Positions 14,476-34,200 are shown, counted from the stretch's first letter. The stretch is DNA of 64,000 nucleotides from Strigamia acuminata (GCA_949358305.1 OX442320.1:10370259-10434258); one strand, 5' to 3'. The notes: a model not told the origin generated them from the letters alone. Numbers and translations: made by a program.

Positions 14476-14700
14476 GCGGCGTAGCAAGAAGTCAAAGGGA
14501 CCATGTGCAAGTTGGGTTGACTTTGCTTTTTTGGGCCCCAGACCAAGGTTCTGCGCTTAGAGGGGTCCACACTTCCAAATTTTAAAGAAAATTTGATGCA
14601 AATAATTTTTTGCAAATATTTTGCAATATTTTTGCTATTTTCATCCTTCTTAGACCCCTGTCAAGCACATGCGTTGCATCCCAAGTTGCTACGCCACTAA
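14476..14700. mobile_element. MITE with GGCGTAGCAA inverted ends
   Basis: Left end GCGGCGTAGCAAGAAGT and right end ACTTGGGATGC... inverse, CAAGTTGCTACGCCACT, give an inverted GGCGTAGCAA core. AAATGA flanks both sides (14470-14475 and following 14698), a plausible short target duplication. The interior is non-coding and GC-richer than its flanks. Confidence 0.75.
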
Positions 14701-15972
14701 ATGACCGGTTTAAATGCGTTTACATGCGTTTTACCTTTGGTTTGGATGCTCCCACGAGGGGTGGCATGAAATCAAAGCAAGAAATGTGATCAACACATTC
14801 ATATTTGTTATTTTCGCTTCGCATCACATCAACCGCATCTTTGAAGAAGGCACGAAATTAAAAAAAATTAAATTAAAAATTAGAAAAAACAATCGTTGAA
14901 ATCGTGTATTTTTCAGCACTGTAGCCACCTTTTTTTATAAAAATTATTTTTGATTTTTTAGCCGTTCAGCAAAGCAACGGCGCGGATTGTTACGCACAAA
15001 AACTTAACTCAATTATCACGGTCGGCGCTGCGCGACAAAGAGCGGAAATTGGCGAGAAAAGGTGTCCGAATTCATCGGATTGATACACGAAACCCGCCAC
15101 AGTCGGAACGGGTTTGAAATGCAACACCGCGGCTCAAATTCCGCTCGAAACCGGACACGGAAAAGCGAATAAACGAAACAAAAATGGCCAATAAGTAAAA
15201 AAAATCATATAAAAAATGCAACAAAATTGATTACTTTTGCTCTTTTTAGACGCAACGACATTCGGAATGCGATTCGAGTCGAGTCAAGCGTATTGAACTC
15301 TTTCCAGTATGGCGCCTCTGTCGCTTTTAGTTGGCCCTATTGACACAGGGGTCGCTCTTTTGTGCGATCGGTGCTTTGATGGTGACCCTCCCCCCTCCCC
15401 TCTCTCCTTTCCCAAGGGAGGGTGGGGTCATTCAAGGTTTAAACCTTTAAAACTTGCATCAATAGGTAAAGTAAATTCTTGTGTGCTGATTATTCGCCAC
15501 TTAGTAGTTATGGGCCGTGCGCGCCGCCATTTTGAAACGGCCATTTTTAATTTTGATTTTTTTTTTCTCTTTTCAGGATTTCGTGAAGAAAATTGATTTT
15601 TGAGAGATTTAATTTGGGTTTTAGTTATCTGTTTGAGGACATTGGAGGTGACGATGGGGTTCCCGGGGTCCCTTGGGGGAGGGGTAGGTGGGTGGGTGTT
15701 TGGTGATAGTTGGCCCGCCTGCGCGCCCCCTCGCAATAGCAGGGGGGATAATCGGTGTCATTTTGAAGTGTCAACACAATGTTGACCCGGAGCAAGTTCT
15801 TTTTGCCCCGAACCGCTCGATGGGGATTGGCGGGCGGCGAGTTGAAAGGATGTACACGACTCCGAGGGGGAGACAAGAAGATTTGCCATCAGTTTTGAGT
15901 CTGCGAGCAAGTGGAGAACCCGCTCCGCTCCGCACCTTTCCTTTCCGCGCCTTTTGCTGCACTCGCACCCGC
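14701..15972 (+). promoter_or_regulatory. Proximal upstream region of the Sp5-like gene
   Basis: Candidate TCF/LEF words: ATCAAAG at 14771-14777 and CTTTGATGG at 15374-15382. A C-rich tract with internal inverted symmetry lies at 15387-15428 and a G-rich tract at 15655-15700. The last 350 bases before the ATG are CpG-rich, as expected for a promoter and 5' leader. A single TCF-like heptamer is expected often by chance. Confidence 0.4.
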
Positions 15973-17772
15973 ATGGCACCAGCTGCTTTGGCCATGATGA
16001 ACGCCGCAATGCACAGGACGGCGCACTACATGCAGGTAAGGGATCGGGATCGGGATCGGGAGTGCAATTTTGGGTTTTCGTGGTTGGTGTGCCAAATTTG
16101 TGTTGTGGAGGTTGGCAATTTGCATTTGAATTTGGACTAAAATGCTTTCAAAAATGCTTTCAAAAATGCTTTCAAAAATGCTTTCAAAAATTTGTGTGTT
16201 TGGTTTGTGATTGTTAAATTTCAGTTTAAAATGTGTTTAAAAAATGAAATTCGGCCTGTAATTGTTAAATTTTGGTCTAAAAATTTGGGAAAATGATGAA
16301 AATCGATCAATAATTTTTAAATTTTGGTCTAAAATGTAAAAAAAAAGAAATCGGTTAATAATTCTTAAATTTTGGATTAAAAAGCAAAAGAAATTGCCAA
16401 TAATTCTTAAATTTTGGACGAAAAAGCAAAAGAAATTGCCAATAATTCTTAAGTTTTGGTCTAAAATGCTGTTAAAACAAAAATCTAACAATAATTCTTA
16501 AATTTTAGTTTAAAAAGCAAAAGAAATGTGCCAATAACTCTTAAATTTTGGACTAAAAGGCAAAAGAAATTGCCAATAATTCTGGAAATTCGATCTAAAC
16601 ACTCAAAAACAAAACCTGCATTTATGTTCTAGGTGTTTATTTTTTGTTTTGTGACGTTTAAAACACAAAAACAAACGCACAAACCCCCAAAAACACTTAA
16701 AAAGCACCCTTTTAAACGCAGCTAATAAAAAGCGTTCAATATTTGTCAATCTGTTGATTTACCCAACTAAATTACAAAATCTCCCAAAACCAAACAACAA
16801 GTAGACCTACAGACAGAGCCAGCTAGCCCTCTGTAATTACCCTCCAAACCCCCACCCGAACGCAAACCAAACGAATGGTAATGCGGATTGAGGTTAAATT
16901 GCTTTCGATTTCGACTCAATGTGTTTTCTCTTTGTTTTGCAGGAACCGCCATTCCCTCATCACGAGCTGCCATCAATCAGTTCTTCTTGCGGCAGGTTCC
17001 CCAACCAGCCCCTCGCTGATCACACTGCGCACCAGGGCGCCTACCACCCGTGGAACGCATGCGCACTCACTGATCTTTCTTCACTGCCCCACTACGACGT
17101 CCCTCTCACGCCCCCTGCTGAGCCCTGCGCTGCTTCTCATTACACTCTGGAATCCTTTCTTCAAACAAAATCCTGCCCGGTCTTCAATTTAGGTAAAAAA
17201 AAGATAATAAAAAAAATATTTTTAATTTTTTAATTTTTAATTTTGATTGATTGATTTATTTAGGCGTCCCGAACACGCTTTTGCCGAACACGCCGCCGTT
17301 GGAGCAGGATTCGTGGTGGAACTTCCACGCGAACTTATTTCAACACCAACATGCGAACATGGTGAACGTTTCGAAGCCGAATGTGATCAACACGCGGCGC
17401 TGTCGTCGCTGTCGCTGCCCGAATTGCCAGGACACGACGTCCGAGGGGAAGAAGAAGAAACAACACATATGTCACGTGCCCGGGTGCGGGAAAGTGTACG
17501 GAAAGACGTCGCACTTGAAGGCGCACTTGCGATGGCACAGCGGGGAGAGACCGTTCGTTTGCAATTGGCTTTTTTGCGGAAAGAGTTTCACGCGGAGCGA
17601 CGAGTTGCAGCGCCATTTGAGAACGCACACGGGCGAGAAGAGATTCGCGTGCGACGAGTGCGGCAAACGATTCATGCGCAGTGACCATTTGAGCAAACAC
17701 GTCAAGACGCACGTCGCGAAGAAAAGCCGAACTTCTTGTGGTGAAACGGAAGTTGGTTTCGAGAAACTTTAA
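15973..17772 (+). CDS. Sp5: Sp5-like zinc-finger transcription factor (buttonhead-box Sp family)
   Basis: Nuclear DNA-binding protein of the Sp family. Sp factors bind GC boxes, and Sp5 is a known direct Wnt/beta-catenin target. Model exons: 15973-16035, 16943-17192, 17264-17772; phases close to give 273 aa. The last exon carries the Btd box ([11 protein letters not shown], about residue 150) followed by three C2H2 fingers starting [19 protein letters not shown] and ending [15 protein letters not shown]. Exon 2 has VPLTPPAEP, matching the LPLTPPADP block typical of Sp5 rather than Sp1-4 or Sp6-9. A WW motif precedes the Btd box, as in Sp5. The start at 15973 gives a 21-residue first exon. The frame is open upstream to 15688, so an earlier start is possible but shows no family similarity. 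The protein is shorter than vertebrate Sp5 (about 400 aa), mainly in the N-terminal half. A possible poly(A) signal AATAAA lies at 17875-17880. Confidence 0.9.
16140..16590. repeat. Repeats in Sp5 intron 1
   Basis: Four copies of the 12-base ATGCTTTCAAAA at 16142-16189, then about six degenerate copies of a unit of about 55 bases containing AATTCTTAAATTTTGGTCTA up to 16590. Confidence 0.85.
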
Positions 17773-19580
17773 TTTATTTTTTTTAAAGAACAAATTTGTA
17801 ATTTATTTGTTTACTCAGGGATTTCATGTAAAATTGTTGTTTTCTTTTGGATCTCATTTTGTAATTTGTTAAATAATAAAATCGTCCGTTTTACCCGCGC
17901 GGTAATAGAGGCTGATGTCGGCCACGTGATTTTTAATTGGATAAATGAAATGTTTTGCGCATCTTTCGGATGTAATTTACAATTTGTATAAACGAAAACT
18001 GTGATCGGTTGAATATGTATTGAATTTATTGAAAACCAAAGTGTCTTTTCTTTGTATTTTTTTTAAAGTAAATAATGGATTTTTAAATAAAAATACACAA
18101 AGTTGAATGAAATTTGAAGTTTATTTAGGCCTATGGCCACACTTTAACAGCTAATAGTTTTATGGGCCCAAACAACAACACTAAAGGTGATCGTAAACAT
18201 AAACCTTAAATGAGATGGTCTGACGCAGTTGGGGCCCCCTATAGTCTCAAAATTTAAAAATAAAAAATTATAAATAGTCGCCTGGGCTCAAATAGTAGCT
18301 TATTTTGTTTATTTTTGTTTTTGGGTGTCATGTGGGGACTTAATTCAATGGTCTGACGCAGTTGGGGGCCCCTATGGTCTCAAAATTTAAAAATAAAAAA
18401 TTATAAATAGTCGCCTGGGCTCAAATAGTAGCTTATTTTGTTTATTTTTATTTTTGGGTGTCATGTGGGGACTTAATTCAATGGTCTGACGCAGTTGGGG
18501 CTTGTGTGGTCTCAAAATTAAAAAAAAAAAATTATAAATAGTCGCCTGGGCTCAAATAGTAGCTTATTTTGTTTATTTTTGTTTTTGGGTGTCATGTGGG
18601 GACTTAATTCAGCTGGGAATTGGTTGGGGCTTGGGTGGGGCCTGGGATAACTAGGATGGTGGGCTTTCTTGATCAGCTGCAGGAATCCATGGGAAAGTTT
18701 GGAACCTTTAATTAGTACATCTAAGTCTTAAGTGATCCATCATTTGTGACAGCAGTTTAGTCTCTTGGGTGATTTCTTGTGTTTAGGCTTATTCTCTACA
18801 CATGTCTTTGTAACACATCTCTTTTAAGAGTTAAACATGGCTGGTGAAAAGGAGTGACAGGAATGATTTACACTTTTCATTTTTTTTTCTTTCAGCTGGG
18901 AAATTGCTAATAGTTGAAGTCAATACCTAAGATGTGGTTCTAGAACATTCTTTTAGAGATAATGCAAGCAGAAGTAGGTCAGTTTTAAATGGTGGAATTA
19001 AAAAATATGTAGAACAAAGGAAATGAATGTTGAAATGGTTTTTTTTTAATTTTTTTAAATTTATTTATTTGGAATAATAAAAAGAATTAAATTAGTTTCA
19101 CCTAAATTTTTATTTTTATATTTGGTTTATTGCTTTAATTTGACGTTTTTTTATAATCTTAAAATTTTATTTATTTATTTATTTATGAAAGTTAAGATTT
19201 ATTAAACTCATAAATCAATATGCAAAAGTTTTACGTTTCGTCAGATCGTCACCAGACTGCGCACACTTCGAACTTTCCTACCCAAAGACCAACACATTTT
19301 TGAGTATATATCTGTCGCTAGATTCGATCTGTTTATCATTCCCGGCAGCCGTCGCCTTCATTATATCACTGATTAGTTTTACGGTAGTGCTATTTTAAGG
19401 TAAAAACAAACCGACCTACCAACATTTAAATATCAACCTTTCCGTGATTTAGACTAAAGAAAGTAACTGAGCGATTTCAAACCGTTTTAAACCGTTTTAA
19501 ACGCCCAATAACGTTCGACCACGTGTTATCAATCGAATAATTTGAACTTACCGTATTTTAACGTCAATTTTACCGTAGAA
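17773..19580. other. Spacer between Sp5-like and La genes
   Basis: Holds the Sp5 3' end, the 133-base triplication described separately, AT-rich sequence, and from about 19200 the La promoter and leader. No further gene seen. Confidence 0.65.
18214..18612. repeat. 133-base tandem triplication
   Basis: Three head-to-tail copies starting at TCTGACGCAGTTGGGG (18219, 18352, 18485), exactly 133 bases apart and nearly identical, each with GTCGCCTGGGCTCAAATAGT and GGGTGTCATGTGGGGAC. The second and third copies diverge mainly after TTGGGG. This points to recent duplication. Confidence 0.95.
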
Positions 19581-21616
19581 ATGGGTACGTGCGAAGATAA
19601 CGGAAGTGCAGACATCGCCACAAAGAATCTGGAAGAGAAAATATCACGCCAAATCGAAGTAATTTGATATTTAAAAAATGTTATTAAATTATTTATTAAA
19701 TGATTTTTTTTTTAATTTTTAGTATTATTTTGGCGATCACAATTTAAGACGAGATAAATTTCTAAAAGAAGCGCTCAAAGAGGACGAAGGATGTAAGAAA
19801 AATCACGTTGTGTTTGTCGATTTATATCGTGTTTAATTTCGTTGTTTTTACAGGGGTTCCTTTGGACACGCTGTTAAAATTCAACCGGTTGAAAGTACGT
19901 ATCTGTTTATTGACGTTTTTATTATATTTTTAATATTTTTTGTGGTTTTTTTAGACTTTGTCGACTGATAAGGAGTTTATTATCGAAGCGGTTAAGAAAT
20001 CACCGAATCAGTTGGTGGAGGTGCACGAAGATAAAACGAAAATAAGACGATCCGTGTTGAAACCGTTGACCGACGACACCGAAATCAATTTTAAAGCCGA
20101 ACCGCGTTCGATTTACAGCGTTAGTTGGTTGAATTTGTGGTTTTTTGAAGGTTTTTTTTTACCTTTTTGTGGATTTACAGAAAGGGTTCCCGCAAGACAC
20201 GGGTTTGGACGATATTCTCGAGTTTTTCGATGCCCACGGACCGGTTGAAAATGTTTTCATGAGACGATTCCGTAACGACAAGAAATTTAAGGTAATTTTA
20301 GAAAGAAAGAAAATTTTTTTTATATAATTTTTTTTGTAATTTTTTTATTAGGGATCAGTTTTCACGCTTTTTAAGGACGAAGAAACGGCGGAAAAATACG
20401 TTAACGGCAAAGATATTTGCTTTAAAGGGATACCGTTAATTAAAGAAACGAGGTTTGAGCTTAATCGAACGTTTTGTTGTTAAATATTAACGATTTTATC
20501 CGTTTTTTTCACATTTTAGCAAACATTATTACGAACGAAAAGCGAAGGAATTGAAAAAAGGGAAAAAGAAGCAACAGTGAGCGCGAAATTAAAATTTAAA
20601 AAAGATAAATTAATTTTATTAATGTTTGTTTTTTAAATATTTTGAAGGGATAAAGAAGAAGACGCGGATGAAAAACCGGCGACCAAAAACCAAGAGATGA
20701 AGTTTGAGATGAAAAAGGATTGCATTTTACATCTGACTGGATTTAAAGGCGACATTTCGCGCGAGGATATTAAAGAGGTTTTCGACGACCACGCTAAAGT
20801 CGCCTGGGTCGATTTCAGTCGGGGCGACACGGAAGTAATTTTGTTGTTGGAATTGTTTTGATCGATTAATTAAATTAAATTGATTGATTTTTTTTAAGGC
20901 CTGGATTCGGTTCGGAGAAGAGGGAATGGCTCCCATTGCGTTTGAAAAGGCCAAGGAGGCGAACGACGGAAAGATCGAAATTAAAAACACAGAAATTACG
21001 ACCAGACTCGTCGGTGGCGACGAGGAAGTTGAATATTGGAATAAAATCAAGGATTTGATGCAGAAATTCAAAGGTTTTGGGTTTTAATAGGAGGGTTGGT
21101 TGAGTTTTTGTTTAAATTTTTTGATTTTTTGATTTTAGGGCGCAAAAATCAGCGATTTGGACAGAATTCGCGGGGACGGGGAGGAAGAGGCGGACGATTT
21201 GGCCGCGATGGGGGACAAAGCAAACGGAAGAGATTTGCGCACGGGGAGGACGATGATGAAAAAAAGACTGAAAAGCCGAGTAATTTTGATGGTTTTTGTG
21301 GTTTGGTAGCGGTGGTTTTGTAATTTTGTTTGTGTTTTTGTTAGAAATTAAAAAATTCGAAAGCGACAACGAAGAAAATTCTAAAAATGGCGACCCGGAA
21401 GCGAAAAAGGAAGCTAAAGGTGCGGTGGAGGGCGAAAATGGATCAAAATCAGGTTTGTTTGAATTTGTTTATTGATTTTTCTACGTTTTTATTTATATAA
21501 AATTCACAAATTTATAATTTTTTTGTTCAGAACCGGAAGTCGGTCAGAAACGGAAGTTGGAGAGCGAAGAATCGGAAAAACCAGCGAAAGCTGTGAAAAC
21601 CGACTCTTGTGAATAA
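19581..21616 (+). CDS. SSB: La ribonucleoprotein (SSB homologue)
   Basis: La binds the UUU-OH 3' ends of new RNA polymerase III transcripts, protects them and helps tRNA precursors mature, mostly in the nucleus. Twelve exons: 19581-19658, 19723-19792, 19854-19894, 19955-20119, 20181-20291, 20352-20452, 20520-20576, 20648-20834, 20899-21073, 21139-21279, 21345-21452, 21531-21616; 439 aa in frame. The La motif covers about residues 15-95 (QIEYYFGDHNLRRDKFL, then EDKTKIRRS). RRM1 is about 115-190 (KGFPQDTGLDDILEFF, MRRFRNDKKFKGSVF). A second RRM is about 230-325 (CILHLTGFKGDISREDI, WVDFSRGDTEAWIRFGEEG). The tail is RGG-rich (GRGGRGGRFGRDGG), then acidic and lysine-rich, consistent with a nuclear La rather than a LARP. 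AATAAA lies at 21644-21649, 28 bases past the stop. The next gene starts 263 bases downstream on the same strand. Confidence 0.93.
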
Positions 21617-21879
21617 TTTTTATATTTTAAAAAAAAAAAAATTAATAAAATGTCTCATTTCTTGTTACTATTATTTTGTTTTAAAACCATAAATCGGAAA
21701 TAAAAATCGATAACATTGAAACGAAAATTCTTTTTCTTGATAACAAATGACGTCACAACGAAACCACCTATTTAGGAACGAATGAAAAAACAACTATTGA
21801 CAAAATGACGTCGACGACGTAAAGGGTGAATGGTCTCTATTTTGAAGCGATTTCAACCTTTCAATTTCCACCCGAAACA

Positions 21880-28043
<6,164 letters not shown>

Positions 28044-28294
28044 AGTTTTATTTATTTTTGTTGTATTCGACTACGAAATTTCATTTTATTTGATGTATAT
28101 TTATGATATTTATAATATTCACGATGTATTGTAAATTTGGTCACCAATTATAAGTTTTAACAACAGACGGCGCAGACGTGAAAATTTATTTTTATTTATT
28201 TTTATTTTTATTTTTTCCATTGACAGAAAATAAGACATTTTTCTCTGAATTTTAAAACATTTCTTTTATGCATTTAAAAATTGACCTCTCCGTC

Positions 28295-31200
28295 TCAGGT
28301 GGCAATACTGATTGCATTCCCGATGGCTTCCACGGACAAAGATGGCGGCCGACGTCCCATTTGTAAGTAGATTTTGTCTAAAATATCGGGATCGGTACAT
28401 TCATCCACCGCATTATCTACGATACTTTTCCCAAACAGCGCACGAATACTGAATAAACGGTCGGAAAGGTCAAACAACTCGGTTTGACCGGTAAAAATAG
28501 AAAAAACTCACGACTTTGGCGCGCTAATGACCGCTTGTTCGGGATCTTTGGGGCCCGCGAGTTTCTCCCAAGCGATTCGGGCCGAATATCCATTCAAGGC
28601 CAGTACCAACACTTTACCTCTTAAACAACAACGAACATACAATAATTCCGCCTCGTATTACATCGGTTAAGTACATACTTGGCCAAATTCTCAACGAGGG
28701 ATTGATAATAGGCTGTTTTTGCCGCGTGAGCGTAGAACAACATCGCCTGTTCTTCCGTTAGTCGTTCAACACTTTGACCCACGATGAGTAAACCCACATT
28801 TGCAATCATTTGCAAGATTTTCTCTACGCAAACATTCGCAATTATCTTTCCGCCACGGCGCTGCCAAAAGTTGTATACCTTTGTGTTTAGAAAATGCGTC
28901 GGGTTTGATAATTACAATGATGGTTTCCCTCGGGAAAAACATTTGCATTTCTTTTCTCGCTTCGTTGACGTCGAGACTAGCACGCAGATGTACCGCATCT
29001 TTGCTGTTTATAGTCAAAGTGGCTAATCTAAAAATGGGAAAAGTATTAGCAAAAGTATTATTCAATTTCTAATTTACCTTCCGTGTCTTAAGCCGTCGTT
29101 TACTAGGCGAACTGCATCGGTAGTGTAAACCGCCAGAACAAGCACTTCACCACTAAAAGATTGAACATTTGAATACAGGGAGCATCTAAACACGCTGTGT
29201 ACTGTGTACCGTGTACTGTGTACAGACCGGGCATAGCATGAGACCCAGAAAGTTGTGAAGGATAAAACACTGTCTGGATGGGGGTGGGCATTTAACATTG
29301 AAAATTTGCAATGTATTGCGTTAGAACAGGGGTCGGCAACCTTTTGAGACAGAAGAGCCAAAAGTTACAATTTCCCAGTTGTTAAATATTAAATTAGGTC
29401 CCATACAGCCGCATCTTGACATCGAAAGAGCCGCAGGTTGCCGACCCCTGCGTTAGAACCATCTAGCTTAGTCTAAGACTATGTTATTGTTATGTTTAGT
29501 GTATTAATCTGGAATGTGTATATCATTCTCCCTAGTTTAAGTTAACTTTACCGTATTGCCCAGGTTTTACGGGCATGCATGTATAAGTGGAAAACCTGTT
29601 TTTTTTAAGTTGGAATTTGGGTCTGAAATTTGAGTTTTCTTGATATTCTGAAGATTATTATTAAAATTTGGGAAAATTTATAGAAATTTAGGCCAATTTC
29701 CCACAATTTCTTACATTTGAAAATGGGTTTTTATTCACCTACACCGATATGCCAGTAAAAACGGGGTTTATTGCATGCCAGTAGAACTCGCACTGCACCG
29801 GCATGCGGCTTAAAGCGGGGTAACACAAAAATCAGGAAAAATATTCAGACAATGGCCTCTAGAAATCAAAGTGCCAAGGGCTTACGAAGGTCTTACAGCG
29901 GTCCTGGGTGTCCGGACCACACAGTGTACACGGTAATCGAAAAAGAAATTACTCGGTTAGGACTTTGACCGTTCGGTTCCAAATAATGGCTGTGCGGTGA
30001 GTCAAATAGATTTCGCCGACCATTTGCGGTGTGAATTTCACGGTCTTCTCAAGAACTATTGGGATATCATCTTCGTCAAATACTTCATAGATGTAATCTG
30101 GTTTAGATGGAAGTGTAAATGTCTAAATTCCGTTTGGATAATATCAAGTGTTTTTACCAATCTTGTATTTCGTCACGATAAACGGACTGATCAAAACGAC
30201 ACAATGCTGCGGGAAAGCCGTGATGGCCAATCTGGAAGTATTCAAGAAGATCTCGGGGAAGAACATCTTAACATCAGCCGCTAAATTATCTGTTCTCTCG
30301 GTCATAAAAAAAGGTGAAACTTCATTGGTCGAAAACAGGGCACGTAATGAATTGGGCGCGCTTCTTTTGGCTTTCAACGGGTCCCAAGGACCCAGGAAAT
30401 CCCTTAGTCTGCTGATGGCTTGTTCGCATAGAACGCACAGAACCAGTGACGGCTCACTGAGTAAACAAACGACAATTTTTTTTGTTTTTCAGTTGCTTCT
30501 TAGCAAAACAAAGGAATTTAAGCGCAATCACTTGATAATGTCTTTGACCATCCGTTGATAAACATACAGATCATTGTACGGTCTGAGCAACTGAGTGGCT
30601 TGTTCTATGTTAACGGTGACGTATTTCTGCGCATAAATACTGAAGCGAGCATCCTTGAAGCTGTTTAAAACGTCATCTGAAAGATAATTAAAGAAGATTT
30701 CAACCAAACGGCCAAAGCCCAGGGCCGTCTTTACACTTTTCAGCACCCTGGGCTAATAAAACTCAGGCGGCCCTTGCCCAGCACTTTTCTGTGCCCGGCG
30801 CCCTTCTGTGCCCATCGAGCCCCTGTGCCCGACGCCCCCCTGTGTCCGGCGCCCCTGGGCTGCAGCCCAGTTAGCCCAATGGTGAAGGTGGGCCTGCCAA
30901 AGCCTACAAGGGGATCGACAGGACTATGGTATTGCGTTTGTGATGTGACACTTAGCATGGCTCTTAGGCAGAGTGCCCGTCTGGAGCTTTGGCCATCGCA
31001 ATCTGTGGGATGACTTTCTTACGAACCCAACCTTGCATTTGCACAGAGAGCTGGACAGAAAAGCCACCACAGAACTGGAATCAACGATAGACATTTTGTT
31101 AAAGCTGCATTTTGGGGACACAACATGAATTTAAATAAAACTGTCGAGGTGAGGTTGGAGGGTCCAATGCCTTCAGACAGCCAGTTACTTCGTTCAAGGA

Positions 31201-34200
31201 ATGGACCTGTTTTGAGTTGCACCTGCAAGCTTTGCTGGGAGGTCAAGTTATCGAGATCTCGGAAGAACGTTCCCGTATTAGAGGGTTGGTGTACATTGGG
31301 CTTTGGGATCTTCTTACGACTACAGCACTGAGGAAAGTTGTTTGCTTGAAACGTACCGACATTGTACAATTGGAGTGTTTTCGGGGAAATGAGGACAATT
31401 ATCTGTTGTAGATGGGTTAGTCTCGAATACGTTCTTTGGATGTCGATCTTGCTGGTTTTATGTTGAATGTTACGAATTTGCTGCAGTTCGACAGCCAATT
31501 GAGGAAAGAAAATGGCAACTTCGCCAACTGCAGAGTCCTGGGTTTCACTCACATGGAATGCAGATGGCAATCTATCATCTTTGCTGTAAATGGCACGCAA
31601 ACTTCAAACAGAAATCAAGACTTAATTCCAAATAATGACAAAACAGACAGCTAGACATCCCCTCACCTGTTCGTATGTTTTCGTCTCGCTTCAATTACGG
31701 ACTCAGGTCCAAAGATTTCCACCAGTTTTCCGGAATACAAATTGCTTCCTTCGACGACCGCCACGTAGGAAACACCACTAAGAAAAGACACGAGGACATA
31801 TTTAATTCAAACGGAAACGTCTGATGCCATTTTGAAGCGGCCGGATTAAGACCTTTGGAGACCCTGGACGCATCCAACATAAGACCCCATCAGGGCTGGA
31901 CTGGATACAAATTTAGTACCGGGATATCTGGATGGGTCGGGCCACAGGGACAGGCTACAGTACAGGCCACCGGGAAATTCCCGGTAGCCTGCCGGGCCAG
32001 TCCAAAACTGGACCCCATAGATGATTGAAGAAGGTGTAGCTGTAAGGTGTTAAGTCCAATTATCATTCTTAGTTCTTTTGCACTTGCAGACATAAGCATT
32101 GCTTCTAGCTCTCCAGGTTCGGTCGTCTTCTCCGATAAAGACAACAAGTTGTTTATAGCTGAGACTTGAGCATCCCATTGCGCTGGACTGGGAACAAATT
32201 TACTACTGGGAAATCTGAACAGGTTGGGCCAGGGGAACAAATTTATCGAGCCACATCGAAGGAAAAAAATTTGCAGCGTCACCAGCCACCGGGTCAGTCC
32301 AGCCAAGGAGGTGAGAAGGAGATGTAACTAAATAGCCACTTCCGCCTCCTTGGTCCAGCACTGCAGCTATCCATGTCTCACCAATAGATGTCAGTGGATT
32401 GTCATAGGCTTAATAGATTATAGTTATAAAAGCCTACGGTTAGCAAGAAACAACACGAGCCTGGGATGGGGCCCTGGGCACATTGTCCAACTTGACCTGT
32501 GGATAATCCGGCCCTGATTTTGCTAAATTACCTCAAAAGGCACTCTGATATTTTGACAGTTGGAGTGTAACGATACAATTCCTTCATTATTTGCTGAGTG
32601 AATTCAACTGATTTTTGAGCTATCACTTGCAAGTTTGCTCGTTCAAATGAACCTAGGATGAACTCTGAATTGAAACAACGATTAATTTTTGTAGAGGGAA
32701 AGAATTAACATCTTTTTTTACTCTTTTTACCTTTGTTAAAACTCTGCAGTGCATGAGGTCTGATTATTACCAATGCATATTCAACAAAATCGGTCAACGG
32801 TTTAGCCATCAGCGTTGGCCCGTCCGCTAATTCGTCGGCAATGACCGGGAAAAATAGAGTTAATTCTCTATAAACCGCCGCTTCGTTCTGACTCGCGTGT
32901 AAACCGTTGTTGAATCCTTCTGTGCCGTACTTGGCGCGCAAACTTCAAATACAAAATAGAGATTCAAATTGTGAGAAATTTGACATTTTCCAAAAGAATC
33001 TGTAGAAAATTTCTCAATTTCTACCTGGTCGGGTAATCCTTTCTCGCAACAGTGGTGTTTGGGGGGCCCAACATCGTTCGAAACTTCTGCACAACATCGT
33101 CAGTCGGTGTCGTTGAGATCAGAATGAGAACGAGTGAAGGTCCGTGCGTCAGTAGTCGCGCGAGACCGTAAACGGCGTAATTCTGCGGATCCAACAGTAC
33201 AGTGGGTAAGCTAATACAGTCGAACCTCGTTATAACGAATTAAGCACTAAAATAGTGCCATTTGCTCTACTTGTATTACATATTTCTGTTAAGGATTTAT
33301 TCTACCAATAATATCTTGTGAATAATTAACTTGATAATATGTATGATTTGTTCTTTATTTATTGTATTAGTCACATGACCTAATGTGTTAACTCGATATG
33401 ACGAACTTTTGTTATAACGGATCGATTTCTCGGGTTCCTTTCGATCCGTTATAACGAGGCTCGACTGTAACATCGAACATTATTTTGTTGATCGCTTACG
33501 TATGTTCTTTCGAGTCGGTACATTTCGCCGACGTCTTCATCGGTTAAAATGCGTTCTTGTTGATGCAAAATTCGAAATCCGTTGATGTTAAGCTGCGATT
33601 TTTAAAAAAAGAAAAATTTAATTTTTAAAAAAATATTTTCAGTTTAAAAAAATTGACTTTTTAAAAATTTAATTCAAATTTTAAGGAGAAATATTATCGG
33701 TCTTCGAAGTTTCAAAAAAGCAAAAGTTTGAACCATAAGACGCACACCAATTTTTGGTCGACTTTTCTAAGCAAAAAGTGCGTCTTATGGGTCGTAAAAA
33801 ACGGTAATTTTCTACGAAATATTTAGGGAATTCTCTTCGTTTGTTATTTTTCTAGAACAATTGGGTGCATTTTGAGTATGTCGACCAAACCAATCTCACT
33901 TCGTGCATTATTGCGTGCGTTTTTCCGCTTTTAATTGCATCCGGTTTAATGAGTGCAATCGTGAACGAGCGCCCCAATATTTCTGAAAGAAAGAAAAATC
34001 GTTTCCTTAAAATGTACTTTATTCCGCCTAATTTTCTAATTACAACGTTTTTACGCTACAATATTTACAGATTTACACTTTTACGACGCGTTTTTGTGGC
34101 GTTACCTTTGGCTATGAGTTTCATTTTGGCGATGTCTCGGATTTTATGAATGCTCGTCTCTGAAATCACAATTAAATCAAAATTATAAAACGTGTACAAT

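Noticed and set aside
15688-15972. N-terminal extension of the Sp5-like protein from ATG 15688
   Set aside because: Open but low-complexity and CpG-rich, with no Sp similarity. It reads like 5' leader, though it cannot be excluded.
21617-21879. La and EZH as one operon
   Set aside because: The genes are head-to-tail, but the 263-base gap has its own poly(A) signal, and no trans-splice leader acceptor could be shown.
31890-32306. 138-codon - frame as an extra exon of the NME8-like gene
   Set aside because: It is made of two MITE copies and intron sequence. Exon 12 (ending 32532) joins directly to exon 13 (31777) and restores the NDK fold.
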